Assembly: GCA_902526045.1 (NCBI GenBank)
Contig: CABZJI010000001.1
Coordinates: forward strand, 253,248 to 317,247
Direction: 5' to 3'
DNA: 64,000 nucleotides
Source: an uncultured SAR86 cluster bacterium
Lineage (GTDB): Bacteria > Pseudomonadota > Gammaproteobacteria > Magnimaribacterales > AG-339-G14
The position numbers and the translations under genes are program-made. The notes below the pieces were generated by a model. The model searched no databases. It saw only the letters and a list, made by a program, of their open reading frames with translations, and was not told the origin of the DNA. Numbering within the stretch: the stretch's first letter is position 1; the number at the start of each line of letters is the position of its first letter. Positions 8,850-17,899 of this stretch are shown here, piece after piece.

Positions 8850-8878
8850 ATATTAGAAGAATCGTAAGTTAAGCGCAA
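8850..8878 (-). promoter_or_regulatory. sigma70-type promoter of tRNA-Phe with GC-rich discriminator
   Basis: On the minus strand a -35 box TTGCGC (8878-8873), a 17-base spacer and a -10 box TAATAT (8855-8850) precede the tRNA by 13 bases. The stretch after the -10 box (TGTGCGC) is GC-rich, the kind of discriminator associated with stringent control of stable RNA. A perfect 14-bp palindrome ATCGATTAATCGAT (8878-8891) abuts the -35 box. The spacing and discriminator are read directly; regulation by ppGpp is inference. Confidence 0.7.
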
Positions 8879-8926
8879 TCGATTAATCGATAGAAATCAG
8901 AATATTTGAAGTATTATTAACAGGGG

Positions 8927-10270
8927 ATGAATTCGGAAACTTTAACAAACCGAGTAAGGGCAGGATACGGTATTGGCGACTACGCCATTTGCCTTTATTG
9001 GAGCGGTATTGGTCTTTATCTTTTATATTTCTATACCGACGTAGTTGGCATTTCACCCATTCTAGCTGGCTGGATTTATGCTCTAGGGATTGGCTGGGAT
9101 GCGATCACCGACCCGTTCATGGGTTACTTAGCCGAAAGGACCAAGACCAAAATGGGCAGCTATCGTCCCTTTATATATTATGGATTGATACCTTTAGCCT
9201 TATCGTTTGTTTTGCTCTTTTGGATGCCTCCTTTTGAAGGAACTACTCTGTTTTTATTCTTGATTCTAGTTAATTTAATTCACAGAAGTTGCTTCACCAT
9301 TGTTAGTGTTCCTTACTCATCATTGACAGCTAGAATTACCAACGACAGCAATGAGCGCACAAAATTAACGACCGCAAGAATGATAAGTGCTTCTTTTGGA
9401 ACGCTTTCAATGTCTGCTTTAGCGTTTCCGTTGATTGCATATTTTGGCGGAGCCGATGAGGCTTTTGGTTTTCTTTGGCTCGCAATAATCTCTGGTTTGA
9501 TTGCTATTGCTCTATTATCTGTAACGGTTTATTCAGTTCGCGAGAAGGTCGATGAAATAGTTACCTCCAATCTTCCCAACTTTGTATCAATTACCAAAAC
9601 CGTGGCAACCAATTATCCTTTTTGGATAGTTTTCGGCTGCATTCTCATCTTAGGTTCAACTGGTGTCATGTTTAACAAAAATTTGATTTATTTTGTTAAG
9701 TACGGACTAGAACTGCATGAATATCAGGGATTGATCCTAGGAGTAAGTTCCGGCGCCTCGTTTTTATCTTTACCTTTTTGGGCGTATTTGGCATTAAAAA
9801 TTGGAAAAAGGGAGACCTGGTTAATTTCAATGACAATCGCTTTCATTGGTCTTTTATTATTTTTCTATTATCCAATTGCTTCTTTAGATGAGCTATTGAT
9901 CCTTTTAGCACTGATCGGAGTTGGAAATGGGGCTGGAGGGGTTCTCTTTTGGTCAATGTTGCCTGATACAGTTGAATACGGCGAGTGGAAAAGCGGTATC
10001 AGAACCGAATCATCTCTTTATGGTTTTATGACATTTGCACAAAAATCTTCGATAGCTGTTGCGGCTTTAATCTTAGGATTTTTATTATCGGGCATAGGGT
10101 TTGAACCCAACCAAATTCAATCAGAAGAAACCATATCTGGAATGAAGTTTATGATGAGTTGGATACCTATCTGCGGAATTATAATTAGTCTAGTATTGAT
10201 GTACTTTTACCCAATAAGCACAAAGTTTCATGGCGAGCTTTTACAGAGAATAAAAGAGAGGAACGCATAA
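8927..10270 (+). CDS. GPH-type sugar/glycoside:cation symporter (MFS)
   Basis: A 447-residue, 12-helix transporter of the glycoside-pentoside-hexuronide:cation symporter family, related to MelB and XylP. Family signs are the early Asp in WDAITDPFMGYLAERTKT (residues 58-75, helix 2 and loop 2-3), the later FWSMLPDTVEYGEWKSG (residues 344-360), and even hydrophobic spacing throughout. It should import a glycoside or sugar with Na+ or H+. The next gene begins on the last base of its stop codon (TAATG), so the two are translationally coupled. With the convergent GH3 gene it forms a small sugar-use locus. Confidence 0.85.
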   Translation: MNSETLTNRVRAGYGIGDYAICLYWSGIGLYLLYFYTDVVGISPILAGWIYALGIGWDAITDPFMGYLAERTKTKMGSYRPFIYYGLIPLALSFVLLFWMPPFEGTTLFLFLILVNLIHRSCFTIVSVPYSSLTARITNDSNERTKLTTARMISASFGTLSMSALAFPLIAYFGGADEAFGFLWLAIISGLIAIALLSVTVYSVREKVDEIVTSNLPNFVSITKTVATNYPFWIVFGCILILGSTGVMFNKNLIYFVKYGLELHEYQGLILGVSSGASFLSLPFWAYLALKIGKRETWLISMTIAFIGLLLFFYYPIASLDELLILLALIGVGNGAGGVLFWSMLPDTVEYGEWKSGIRTESSLYGFMTFAQKSSIAVAALILGFLLSGIGFEPNQIQSEETISGMKFMMSWIPICGIIISLVLMYFYPISTKFHGELLQRIKERNA

Positions 10271-12261
10271 TGTCTAAACCAAAAGTAAAATGGGGGATCA
10301 TTGCAGCCGGAAGCATAGCTAACTCCTTTGCTCATTCAATCAAATATTCAGAAAACTCTGAACTCAAAAGTGTTCTTGGAAGAAACGAGGAAAAGGTAAA
10401 TGCTTTTGCGGAAAAACATCAAATACAATCGTTTACTGACCAAGAATCTTTTTTTGATTTTGGAATTGATGCTGTTTACGTAGCTACGCCACACGACACA
10501 CACTTTCATTTCTCCATGGAGGCAATAAACAGATCCTTACACGTTTTATGCGAAAAGCCGCTTACGGTTAATTCTACCGAAGCCATGGTTCTTATGAATG
10601 AGGCTAAAAAGCAAAAGGTCTTTTTAATGGAAGCATTCATGTACAGGACGCATCCCCAAACTCATGAGATTTTAAAATCAGTGAAAGAACACTTTCAAGA
10701 TAATAAGGTTCTTATTTCCAGTTCATTTGGTTTCAATGCTCCGGTTCCAGAAGATCACAGATTAAGAAACCCTGACTTAGCGGGTGGCGCTATCTTGGAT
10801 GTAGGTTGTTACCCTCTATCCATGGCCAGACTTATAGCCGGCACCATTGATGGCAAGCCTTTCCTTGACCCAATCAGCATGGAAGTATCCGGTGAATTAG
10901 ATTCCACAGGTGTAGACGCAGACTCAACAGCAAAGATTACCTTTAATGACAAAATTCAGGCGGAAATTAAAACTGCCATTGTTAACGAATATGCAAATGA
11001 CTTGATCATAGAATCAAGTGATTCAAAACTAGAAGTTTCTCAACCTTGGCATTGCGGTCAATTTCAGGACGGGAAATCTTCCATTAAATTAACTTTAAAT
11101 AATAAGGAATCTGAAATTCCCATTGTTGACGACGTTGGTTTATTTACTCGAGAAATTAATGAAGCATCTGATTGCATTCTTCAAGGAAATTTAGAATCTG
11201 AAGCGATGTCTCACAAAGATACTTTTGGGAACATGCTGTGGTTAGAAAGATGGTACGTTGAAACTGGCGTTAAGTATCCTCAAAACACCCCGCAAAGTTC
11301 ACCAATATTTAGTTACGACTATTCAGCTGTTGAAAATATAAAGAAATCAGCCTTTGAAGAGATTTCTAAAGAAGGCTCTCGAATAGTATTTGGTTGTGAT
11401 AATCAAACCTCTCAACTTCATGCTTCCACAATGTTTGATCATTTTTATTCAAACGGAGGCAATATTTTTGATACTGCCTACATCTATAATTTTGGAAAAT
11501 CTGACAAATACCTCGGCGAGTGGATTAAAAATAACGACTTGTCTGAAGATGTAATTGTGCTGGGCAAGGGGGCGCATACTCCTGATTGTGAACCTCAGTT
11601 TATAAAGCCACAATTAGAAGAATCACTCGATAGACTCATGCTTGATCGCATGGATATATATTGTTTGCACAGAGATAATGCAGATATCCCAAGCGGTGAA
11701 TTTATTGATGCTCTTAATGAAGTTCGTGATGAAGGACTCATATCTTATCTTGGCGCATCAAATTGGACCTTAGAAAGATTCAGTGAGGCTAATGAATTTG
11801 CGCAGAACAACGATAAAGTAGGGTTCAAAGTTTTGAGCAACAATTTTAGTTTAGCCAACATGAACGAACCAGTTTGGCCAGGTTGTGTCCACTGTCATGA
11901 TGAATTCCTAGACTATTTAATTGAGAACGACATTTTTCTTTTTCCTTGGTCGAGTCAAGCTAGAGGTTTTTTCCTAGAAAAAGACCTTTTTCCAAAAGCT
12001 GAGCATTTTGCTAATCCCACTCTGGAAGAGGAAAAAAGAGTCTGGCACAGCAAAGCAAATCTATCAAGAAGAGATAAATGTTTTGAACTTGCAGAACAAT
12101 TAGGTTGTCTTCCCATTGAATTAGCGCTTGCCTATGTATTGAATAAACATCCAAACATATTTCCACTAGTTGGACCAAGATCGATATACGAGTCGGAAAG
12201 CTGCATGCAGTCTTTAAAGATAAATTTGAGCGAAGATCAGCTGGATTGGCTAATTTCCTAG
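10270..12261 (+). CDS. fusion of Gfo/Idh/MocA oxidoreductase and aldo/keto reductase
   Basis: A 663-residue two-domain protein. Residues 1-335 are a Gfo/Idh/MocA dehydrogenase: Rossmann motif GIIAAGSIA (9-17), the EKP motif (Glu95-Lys96-Pro97), and GGAILDVGCYPL (172-183), which holds the usual catalytic Asp region. Residues 365-663 are an aldo/keto reductase with the full tetrad: Asp401 and Tyr406 (DTAYIY), Lys433 (LGKG) and His467 (LHRDN), followed by LGASNW and a C-terminal cofactor region (GPRS, 635-638). Both domains use NAD(P)H on sugars or sugar-like carbonyls, so the protein may pass an oxidised intermediate between two active sites (inference). A linker of roughly 30 residues joins them. 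Coupled to the GPH symporter gene. Confidence 0.88.
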   Translation: MSKPKVKWGIIAAGSIANSFAHSIKYSENSELKSVLGRNEEKVNAFAEKHQIQSFTDQESFFDFGIDAVYVATPHDTHFHFSMEAINRSLHVLCEKPLTVNSTEAMVLMNEAKKQKVFLMEAFMYRTHPQTHEILKSVKEHFQDNKVLISSSFGFNAPVPEDHRLRNPDLAGGAILDVGCYPLSMARLIAGTIDGKPFLDPISMEVSGELDSTGVDADSTAKITFNDKIQAEIKTAIVNEYANDLIIESSDSKLEVSQPWHCGQFQDGKSSIKLTLNNKESEIPIVDDVGLFTREINEASDCILQGNLESEAMSHKDTFGNMLWLERWYVETGVKYPQNTPQSSPIFSYDYSAVENIKKSAFEEISKEGSRIVFGCDNQTSQLHASTMFDHFYSNGGNIFDTAYIYNFGKSDKYLGEWIKNNDLSEDVIVLGKGAHTPDCEPQFIKPQLEESLDRLMLDRMDIYCLHRDNADIPSGEFIDALNEVRDEGLISYLGASNWTLERFSEANEFAQNNDKVGFKVLSNNFSLANMNEPVWPGCVHCHDEFLDYLIENDIFLFPWSSQARGFFLEKDLFPKAEHFANPTLEEEKRVWHSKANLSRRDKCFELAEQLGCLPIELALAYVLNKHPNIFPLVGPRSIYESESCMQSLKINLSEDQLDWLIS

Positions 12262-14679
12262 CGTAATAGTTTCTCTAAGCTCTATTTTTTGTGAAGAAGA
12301 TCCTATTTCAATCGAATAACTACCAGGTCTTATTTTCCAATCCTTATCTTTAACATCCCAATGAGAGAAGTTTCTAGCATTAAGGTGAATTTTAATTTCT
12401 TGTTTTTTTTGTTTTTCAATCAATACTTTTTTGAATGACTGAAGACTTTTTATGGGTTCATCACTTGGGCTACTTTCATACGATACATAGCACTGAGCCA
12501 CTTCTTGACCATCCATATCACCAATATTATCAATGTTGAATCTACAAACTACGTCTGCGTTACCACTTACTGATATTTCAAGATCTCCGTAGGAAAAATC
12601 GGTATATGACAACCCATGCCCTAAAGGAAAGAGGGGCTTGATGTTTTTTCTTTCGTACCATCGATGTCCAACCAATAGCTTTTCTTCGTAGTCCATTTGT
12701 GAATACTCACCCGGGTAACAGGAAAAAGCGGGAGTATCTTCAATTCTTTTTGGGAAGGTAGTAGGGAGCTTCCCAGAAGGATTAACTTCACCAAATAAAA
12801 TATCCATTAAGGCATTTCCATATTCTTGGCCGCCAAACCAAGATTGAAGTATTGCTTTAGATTGATGTTCCCAAGGCATCGAAACCGGCGATCCTGAATT
12901 GATTACCACCACAGTATTTTTATTTTCAGCCAAGACTGCGTCTACCAACTCATCTTGATTTGCTGGCAATCCTAAGTCAGCTCTATCATTTCCTTCCGTT
13001 TCCCAATCTGAATTAGTGCCAATAACTAGAATGACTGCATCAGCTTCTTGAGCGGCTTTTTTTGCTTCCTTCAAGAGATCTACTGCCTCTGGTGGCTTGC
13101 ATCCGAACTGAATTGCAGGAAATCTACCTTCAAAAAAATACTCAACTTCAAAACGGTAAGTTTGATCTTTGTTGAGGTTAATGGATTGTCTTTTTGGAGC
13201 TGTCGCAAAAGAGAAGAAAGCCTCACCTGGAGAGGTTTCATTCCAATTATCAACAAGAACCTCTCCATCTATCTTTAGTTTACTCAATCCTATACCAAAA
13301 ATTTCAAATTCATGATCACCTGAAATATCCGGAGTGTAGTCACAAGAAAATCTTACTTTGATATGAGGTCGTTCCTCTTTATTGATAATGCTTTTAGCAA
13401 AACCTTCAAACACCCAGTACCGATTTCCTTTCAAAACTTCTGTGGATATAAGATTAGATTCGTCAATTTCTTTATCGAAGTACTCAACTAAAAAACCGTC
13501 TTCAGAATTTGAGAAAAGTCTCTCATCTAATTTAGGTAAATATTTATTAGTATTTGCTCCTTTTGCATGAGTGATCACAAACTTACCTTCGTACCTTTCA
13601 TTCAATGCATCAAATGGATGAACCTGATAATGGGGTTTTAGACTTGCACTACCACCACCGATAATTTGACTGTTTTTCGCATTAGGACCAATGATTGCAA
13701 CCTTGGAAATTTGATTCTCATTCAATGGTAGGAGATTATCGTTTTTGAGTAAAACCATACCTTCGCAGGCTACATCTCTGAGAAGTTTATTATGAGCATC
13801 TCTAACGTTACTTTTTTCAGGTTTATTTTGTGGAGAATCAAACCTTCCTGAGAATTTTCCTACTGATAGAATTCTTTGTACTTTATCGTCTATTATTTTT
13901 TCATTCACTAAATCGTCACGAATAGCTTGCAGCAACTTTTCACCCCATGCATTTCCTGGCCCTGGCATCTCAAGATCTAAGCCACCGTTAGCATTTTCAA
14001 CAGTTTCCAATGCCGCTCCCCAGTCACTTACTACATAACCATCAAATTTCCACTCTTCTTTTAAGATATCGATAAGAATTTCTTTATGGGAACTGCAAAA
14101 AATATTATTCAGTCGGTTGTACGCAGACATCACTGACTTAGCATCACCATCTTTGACGCCCATCTCGAAAGGTAGAAGATATATTTCTCGAAGTGTTCTT
14201 TCGTCTACATTGGAACTTACAGAATGTCTCTCAAATTCAGTATCGTTTGCAATAAAGTGCTTCAAACATGCGGAAACTTTTTGGGATTGAACACCTTTGA
14301 CATAGGAAGTTGCTAGTTTTCCTACTAGCATAGGATCTTCTGAATAATTTTCAAAATGTCTTCCGCCTAAGGGATGTCTATGAAGATTAATAGTTGGACC
14401 AAGCAAGACATCAACATCTTTATCTTTGGCTTCCTCTCCTAAAGCCACTCCTATTTTTTCGAGTAATTCTTCGTTCCAAGTTGATCCCATAAGAATAGGA
14501 CAAGGAAAACATGCTGATGTTTTGCCAGAAGTTCCGTCTCCTCTGACTCCGTTCGGACCATCAGACATTTTGATACTGGGTATCTCGAGTCTTTCAATTT
14601 TATTGGTGTACCAATTATTGAAACCTGAAAGCAAAAGAATTTTTTCTTCCAGATTAAGTTTTTCGACTAATTCTTTCAT
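12250..14679 (-). CDS. bglX: GH3 beta-glucosidase with inserted PA14 domain, cytoplasmic
   Basis: An 809-residue glycoside hydrolase family 3 enzyme. The TIM-barrel domain (about 1-280) carries KHF (140-142) and the nucleophile Asp219 in VVSDWGA. The alpha/beta sandwich starts near 300 and is interrupted by a PA14-like beta domain (about 393-527), followed by ETEGNDR (560-566), the stretch that holds the acid/base in PA14-type enzymes, and a C-terminal fibronectin-III-like domain (about 690-800). There is no signal peptide, so it should act in the cytoplasm on glycosides imported by the nearby GPH symporter. The gene sits 3 bases after yggX, and its 3' end overlaps the convergent fusion gene by 12 bases. 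The symbol is by class only. Confidence 0.9.
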   Translation of the reverse strand: MKELVEKLNLEEKILLLSGFNNWYTNKIERLEIPSIKMSDGPNGVRGDGTSGKTSACFPCPILMGSTWNEELLEKIGVALGEEAKDKDVDVLLGPTINLHRHPLGGRHFENYSEDPMLVGKLATSYVKGVQSQKVSACLKHFIANDTEFERHSVSSNVDERTLREIYLLPFEMGVKDGDAKSVMSAYNRLNNIFCSSHKEILIDILKEEWKFDGYVVSDWGAALETVENANGGLDLEMPGPGNAWGEKLLQAIRDDLVNEKIIDDKVQRILSVGKFSGRFDSPQNKPEKSNVRDAHNKLLRDVACEGMVLLKNDNLLPLNENQISKVAIIGPNAKNSQIIGGGSASLKPHYQVHPFDALNERYEGKFVITHAKGANTNKYLPKLDERLFSNSEDGFLVEYFDKEIDESNLISTEVLKGNRYWVFEGFAKSIINKEERPHIKVRFSCDYTPDISGDHEFEIFGIGLSKLKIDGEVLVDNWNETSPGEAFFSFATAPKRQSINLNKDQTYRFEVEYFFEGRFPAIQFGCKPPEAVDLLKEAKKAAQEADAVILVIGTNSDWETEGNDRADLGLPANQDELVDAVLAENKNTVVVINSGSPVSMPWEHQSKAILQSWFGGQEYGNALMDILFGEVNPSGKLPTTFPKRIEDTPAFSCYPGEYSQMDYEEKLLVGHRWYERKNIKPLFPLGHGLSYTDFSYGDLEISVSGNADVVCRFNIDNIGDMDGQEVAQCYVSYESSPSDEPIKSLQSFKKVLIEKQKKQEIKIHLNARNFSHWDVKDKDWKIRPGSYSIEIGSSSQKIELRETITLGN

Positions 14680-14682
14680 GGT

Positions 14683-14949
14683 TTAACCAACTGGTTTGAA
14701 ACCAACTGGTCTATCAACATCACCGTTATTGAGAAATTTATCCAGTTGATCATTTAGGTAGTCCCTCGTTTCTTTTTCTGCAAGATTTAATTGCTTTTCA
14801 TTTATTAGCATTGTTTGGAGCTGTAACCACTCCATCCAAGCTTTTTTAGAAACGCTATTAAATATTTCTTCACCACGAGGGCCAGGGTAGGGAGGCCTAT
14901 CTAATGCAGGAAGCTCTTCTTGATATTTTTTACAGTAAACTTTTGTCAT
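14683..14949 (-). CDS. yggX: Fe(2+)-trafficking protein YggX
   Basis: An 88-residue protein matching YggX over its whole length: VYCKKYQ at the N-terminus with the conserved Cys, the PYPGPRGEEIFN block, the W-x2-W motif (KAWMEWLQLQT), and the C-terminal RPVGFKP. YggX helps protect iron-sulfur clusters from oxidation. It overlaps the 3' end of mutY by 20 bases, as in many gammaproteobacteria, where it may support the iron-sulfur enzyme MutY (inference). Confidence 0.95.
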   Translation of the reverse strand: MTKVYCKKYQEELPALDRPPYPGPRGEEIFNSVSKKAWMEWLQLQTMLINEKQLNLAEKETRDYLNDQLDKFLNNGDVDRPVGFKPVG

Positions 14950-15931
14950 TTTGATTCAAAATTTTTTTAATGATGTCCAATACTGGCTTAGGTGCCCCCA
15001 ATTTAGCAATTTTATTTTTTTCAATCCAAATACTTTTTTCATCATCGGTTTCCATGTCATCAGGAATATTAATTATTCTGGGTGATATGTGGAAGTCTTT
15101 GTGAGACAAGGAATGTTTAAAGCTAGGTAGTTCATTTATATTTTGCTTTGTCTGAAACAATTCTTGCTTCGGAAACACCCATAGGTTTGGCCAAATACCT
15201 TCATCAGGATTTTTACAAAGCATGACTTTGTTATTTTTCTGATAAATAAACCAATGAAAACTTTCTTGAGTTTTGGTGATTGTATTCTTCTTAGTTTTGA
15301 TGAAATCTTGTTTCATAAAACTTAAGCAAGTTTTTTGAATGGGGCATAGATCACATTTTGGTTTTTCTTTCACGCAAATGAGAGAGCCCAAATCCATCAT
15401 GCCTTGTCCAAAACTTCGATGATTCGTTTTTGGAGAATTCTGATACAAAAAAGGCTTGATAGATTTTTTTAACTCGCGTGGATTATTTTCTACATTAAGA
15501 TATCTTGAAACCACTCTTTTGACATTTCCATCGAGGATAGTTCCTTTCTTATTAAAGGCTAATGCAAGGATTGCTCCAGCTGTTGACTCTCCAATTCCAG
15601 GAAGAGCAACTAAATCTTTATAATTATCAGGAAATACTTGATGATATTTATCTGTGATTATTTTTGCAGTTTGGTGAAGATTTCTCGCTCTTCGATAAAA
15701 GCCTAAACCAGCCCAATTTTTGAGAACTTCATCTAGATCGGCTTTCGATAAAGTTAAAACATTTGGAAATGATTTCATAAAATTTTCATAGAAGGGAATA
15801 ACCATGGAAACTTGAGTTTGTTGAAGCATGATCTCAGAAACCCAGACTTTATAAGGATCATTCGTTTGCCATGGCAAATTATTCCTACCGTGCAAGTTTT
15901 GCCACTCAATGATTCTTTCTGAAAATTTCAT
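14930..15931 (-). CDS. mutY: A/G-specific adenine DNA glycosylase MutY
   Basis: A 333-residue base-excision enzyme that removes adenine opposite 8-oxoguanine. The conserved SEIMLQQTQV carries the catalytic Glu, the helix-hairpin-helix is LPGIGESTAGAI, and the catalytic Asp lies in LDGNVKRV. The 4Fe-4S ligands follow the C-x6-C-x2-C-x5-C rule (about 190-206). The C-terminal third (from FHWFIYQ) is the NUDIX-like domain that reads 8-oxoguanine, with LWVFPK visible. Length is close to the usual 350. It is divergent from hisB with only 49 bases between, so both promoters must fit or overlap there. Confidence 0.95.
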   Translation of the reverse strand: MKFSERIIEWQNLHGRNNLPWQTNDPYKVWVSEIMLQQTQVSMVIPFYENFMKSFPNVLTLSKADLDEVLKNWAGLGFYRRARNLHQTAKIITDKYHQVFPDNYKDLVALPGIGESTAGAILALAFNKKGTILDGNVKRVVSRYLNVENNPRELKKSIKPFLYQNSPKTNHRSFGQGMMDLGSLICVKEKPKCDLCPIQKTCLSFMKQDFIKTKKNTITKTQESFHWFIYQKNNKVMLCKNPDEGIWPNLWVFPKQELFQTKQNINELPSFKHSLSHKDFHISPRIINIPDDMETDDEKSIWIEKNKIAKLGAPKPVLDIIKKILNQNDKSLL

Positions 15932-15980
15932 AATTAAGATATTCTACCTCCATTGATAATATATAATCTGCTTTCGTTTT

Positions 15981-16568
15981 ATGAGATCAATAGACTTAGA
16001 AAGAAATACTAAAGAGACGCAAATAAAGCTTTCTCTTAATTTAGATGGTAGCGGTTCTGCAGACTTATCCGTGGAATTACCTTTTTTTGCTCATATGCTA
16101 GATCAACTCGTTAGACACGGTGACTTTGATTTACAGCTAAATGCTATAGGCGATCTTGAGATCGATGCACATCATACAGTTGAAGACATTGGAATAATTC
16201 TAGGCGAAGCTTTCAACACTGCTTTAGGTGATAAAAAAGGCATTAGAAGGTTTGGCTCTGCATATGCACCATTAGATGAATCTTTATCCAGAGTTGTTGT
16301 TGATTTCTCCGGAAGACCAGGATTATTTTGGGATGTTGAATTCAAAAGAGAATTTATTAATGATTTCGATTTGCAGCTGTTGGAAGAATTTTTTCATGGG
16401 TTTACAAATAAAGCCTTAGCAACCGTTCATGTAGATAATCTGAAAGGGGCAAATGCTCATCACCAAGCGGAAACAATCTTCAAAGCTTTCGCTTTAGCCT
16501 TAAAACAGGCTTGCTCTATGGATGATGCTAAAAAGGACAGACTTCCATCAACAAAAGAACTTCTCTGA
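15981..16568 (+). CDS. hisB: imidazoleglycerol-phosphate dehydratase
   Basis: A 195-residue monofunctional HisB that dehydrates imidazole-glycerol phosphate to imidazole-acetol phosphate in histidine synthesis. Metal-binding repeats are present: [14 protein letters not shown] and the second [13 protein letters not shown], plus the phosphate-binding Arg/Ser segment around DESLSRV. It lacks the histidinol-phosphatase domain found in E. coli HisB. A TATAAT hexamer (15962-15967) lies 13 bases before the ATG with only a poor -35. It is the first gene of hisBHAF. Confidence 0.96.
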   Translation: MRSIDLERNTKETQIKLSLNLDGSGSADLSVELPFFAHMLDQLVRHGDFDLQLNAIGDLEIDAHHTVEDIGIILGEAFNTALGDKKGIRRFGSAYAPLDESLSRVVVDFSGRPGLFWDVEFKREFINDFDLQLLEEFFHGFTNKALATVHVDNLKGANAHHQAETIFKAFALALKQACSMDDAKKDRLPSTKELL

Positions 16569-16570
16569 GT

Positions 16571-17179
16571 ATGAAAGTTGGGATAGTAGATTACGGGGCA
16601 AGTAATTTATACTCGATAGAAAGAAGTCTTAGATATCTGGGAGCAAATACCCTCATTATTGATGAACCCAGTAAGCTCAAGGAAGCAGATAAATTAATTT
16701 TCCCCGGTCAAGGCTCTTTGGGTTCCGCAATGTCTCATTTAAAGCAAATCGAGCTGTTTGAAGATTTAAGAAGGCAGTTAACAGAAAAACCTTTTTTGGG
16801 CATTTGTTTAGGACTTCAAGCTCTTTTTTCAAAAAGCGAGGAAGAAAATGCAGAAGGATATGGATTTTACAAAAATGAGATATCGATGTTTCCCTCTGAT
16901 TTGCCTATAAAAGTACCTCACATGGGTTGGAATAAGGTCTTTTTTAAACAAGATCACGACTTATTTGAAAATATTGAAACCGATACAAGATTTTACTTCG
17001 TTCATTCATATTTATTGAAAGATTTTGATGAAGAAAAATCTTTCTCCACTACCCACCATGGTATCGAGTTTATTTCATCCATTGGAGATGAAAATATTTT
17101 TGCAACTCAATTTCATCCCGAGAAAAGTGGAGAGGCAGGATTAAGATTTTTTGATAATTTTCTTAAATGGAAACCTTGA
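16571..17179 (+). CDS. hisH: imidazole glycerol phosphate synthase, glutaminase subunit HisH
   Basis: A 202-residue class I glutamine amidotransferase. The nucleophile Cys is in GICLGLQ and the His/Glu pair is in FHPEKSG near the C-terminus. It supplies ammonia to HisF in forming imidazole-glycerol phosphate and AICAR. The gene begins 2 bases after hisB and its stop overlaps the preferred hisA start as TGATG. Confidence 0.95.
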   Translation: MKVGIVDYGASNLYSIERSLRYLGANTLIIDEPSKLKEADKLIFPGQGSLGSAMSHLKQIELFEDLRRQLTEKPFLGICLGLQALFSKSEEENAEGYGFYKNEISMFPSDLPIKVPHMGWNKVFFKQDHDLFENIETDTRFYFVHSYLLKDFDEEKSFSTTHHGIEFISSIGDENIFATQFHPEKSGEAGLRFFDNFLKWKP

Positions 17180-17898
17180 TGAAAATTATTCCAGCTATAG
17201 ATATTCAAAATGGTAAGTGTGTGAGACTTACTAAAGGCGATCTTAATTCTACTGTTAAGTATTATGATGATCCTGTCCAAGCAGCTGAACACTGGTATTC
17301 ATTTGGCATTGATAGAATACACATAGTAGATTTAGATGGCGCAAAAAACGGCGAATCATTAATTTTGAACATAATTGAAAGCATTAAAAACAAATTTCCA
17401 AAAGTTTCTCTGCAAGTAGGAGGAGGTTTCAGAAACAAAGAAACAATTGAGCGCGCATTTAATACCGGAATCGATCAAATCATTTTAGGTAGCCTTGCTG
17501 CCAAAGATCCTGCTTTATTCAGAGATATAGCCTCCTCTTATCCGAACAAAATTATTTTTGGATTGGACACAAAGAATGATCTTGTTAAGTCAGAGGCTTG
17601 GACAGAAGATTCAGGAATTTATTGGATTGATCTGGTTAAAAAGTTTAATGATTTACCCATAAACTCAATCATTTTTACTGACATAGACAGAGACGGAACT
17701 CTCAATGGGCCTAATTTAGAAAAAATAACTGAATTAACTAGTATTACCTCATTACCTGTTATTGCATCTGGCGGTGTATCTTCTCTTGATGATTTGATTC
17801 AATTAAAAAAAATTCAAGGGGTCTCAGGAGTAATTTCTGGTAAAGCGTTATACGAAAATAGCTTTTCTTTAGACGAGGCAATAAATTTAATTTCTTGA
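17179..17898 (+). CDS. hisA: phosphoribosylformimino-AICAR-phosphate isomerase HisA
   Basis: A (beta/alpha)8 isomerase of histidine synthesis. Catalytic Asp residues lie in AIDIQNG near the start and in FTDIDRDGT after strand 6; phosphate-binding glycines are in VGGGFR and ASGGVSS. An ATG 12 bases upstream (17167) is in frame, but the start at 17179 is preferred because family members begin at MKIIPAID and because this gives the usual TGATG overlap with hisH. The next gene follows after one base. Confidence 0.94.
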   Translation: MKIIPAIDIQNGKCVRLTKGDLNSTVKYYDDPVQAAEHWYSFGIDRIHIVDLDGAKNGESLILNIIESIKNKFPKVSLQVGGGFRNKETIERAFNTGIDQIILGSLAAKDPALFRDIASSYPNKIIFGLDTKNDLVKSEAWTEDSGIYWIDLVKKFNDLPINSIIFTDIDRDGTLNGPNLEKITELTSITSLPVIASGGVSSLDDLIQLKKIQGVSGVISGKALYENSFSLDEAINLIS

Positions 17899-17899
17899 T

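Noticed and set aside
17167-17178. An upstream ATG for hisA adding four residues.
   Set aside because: The TGATG overlap with hisH and the family N-terminus favour 17179.
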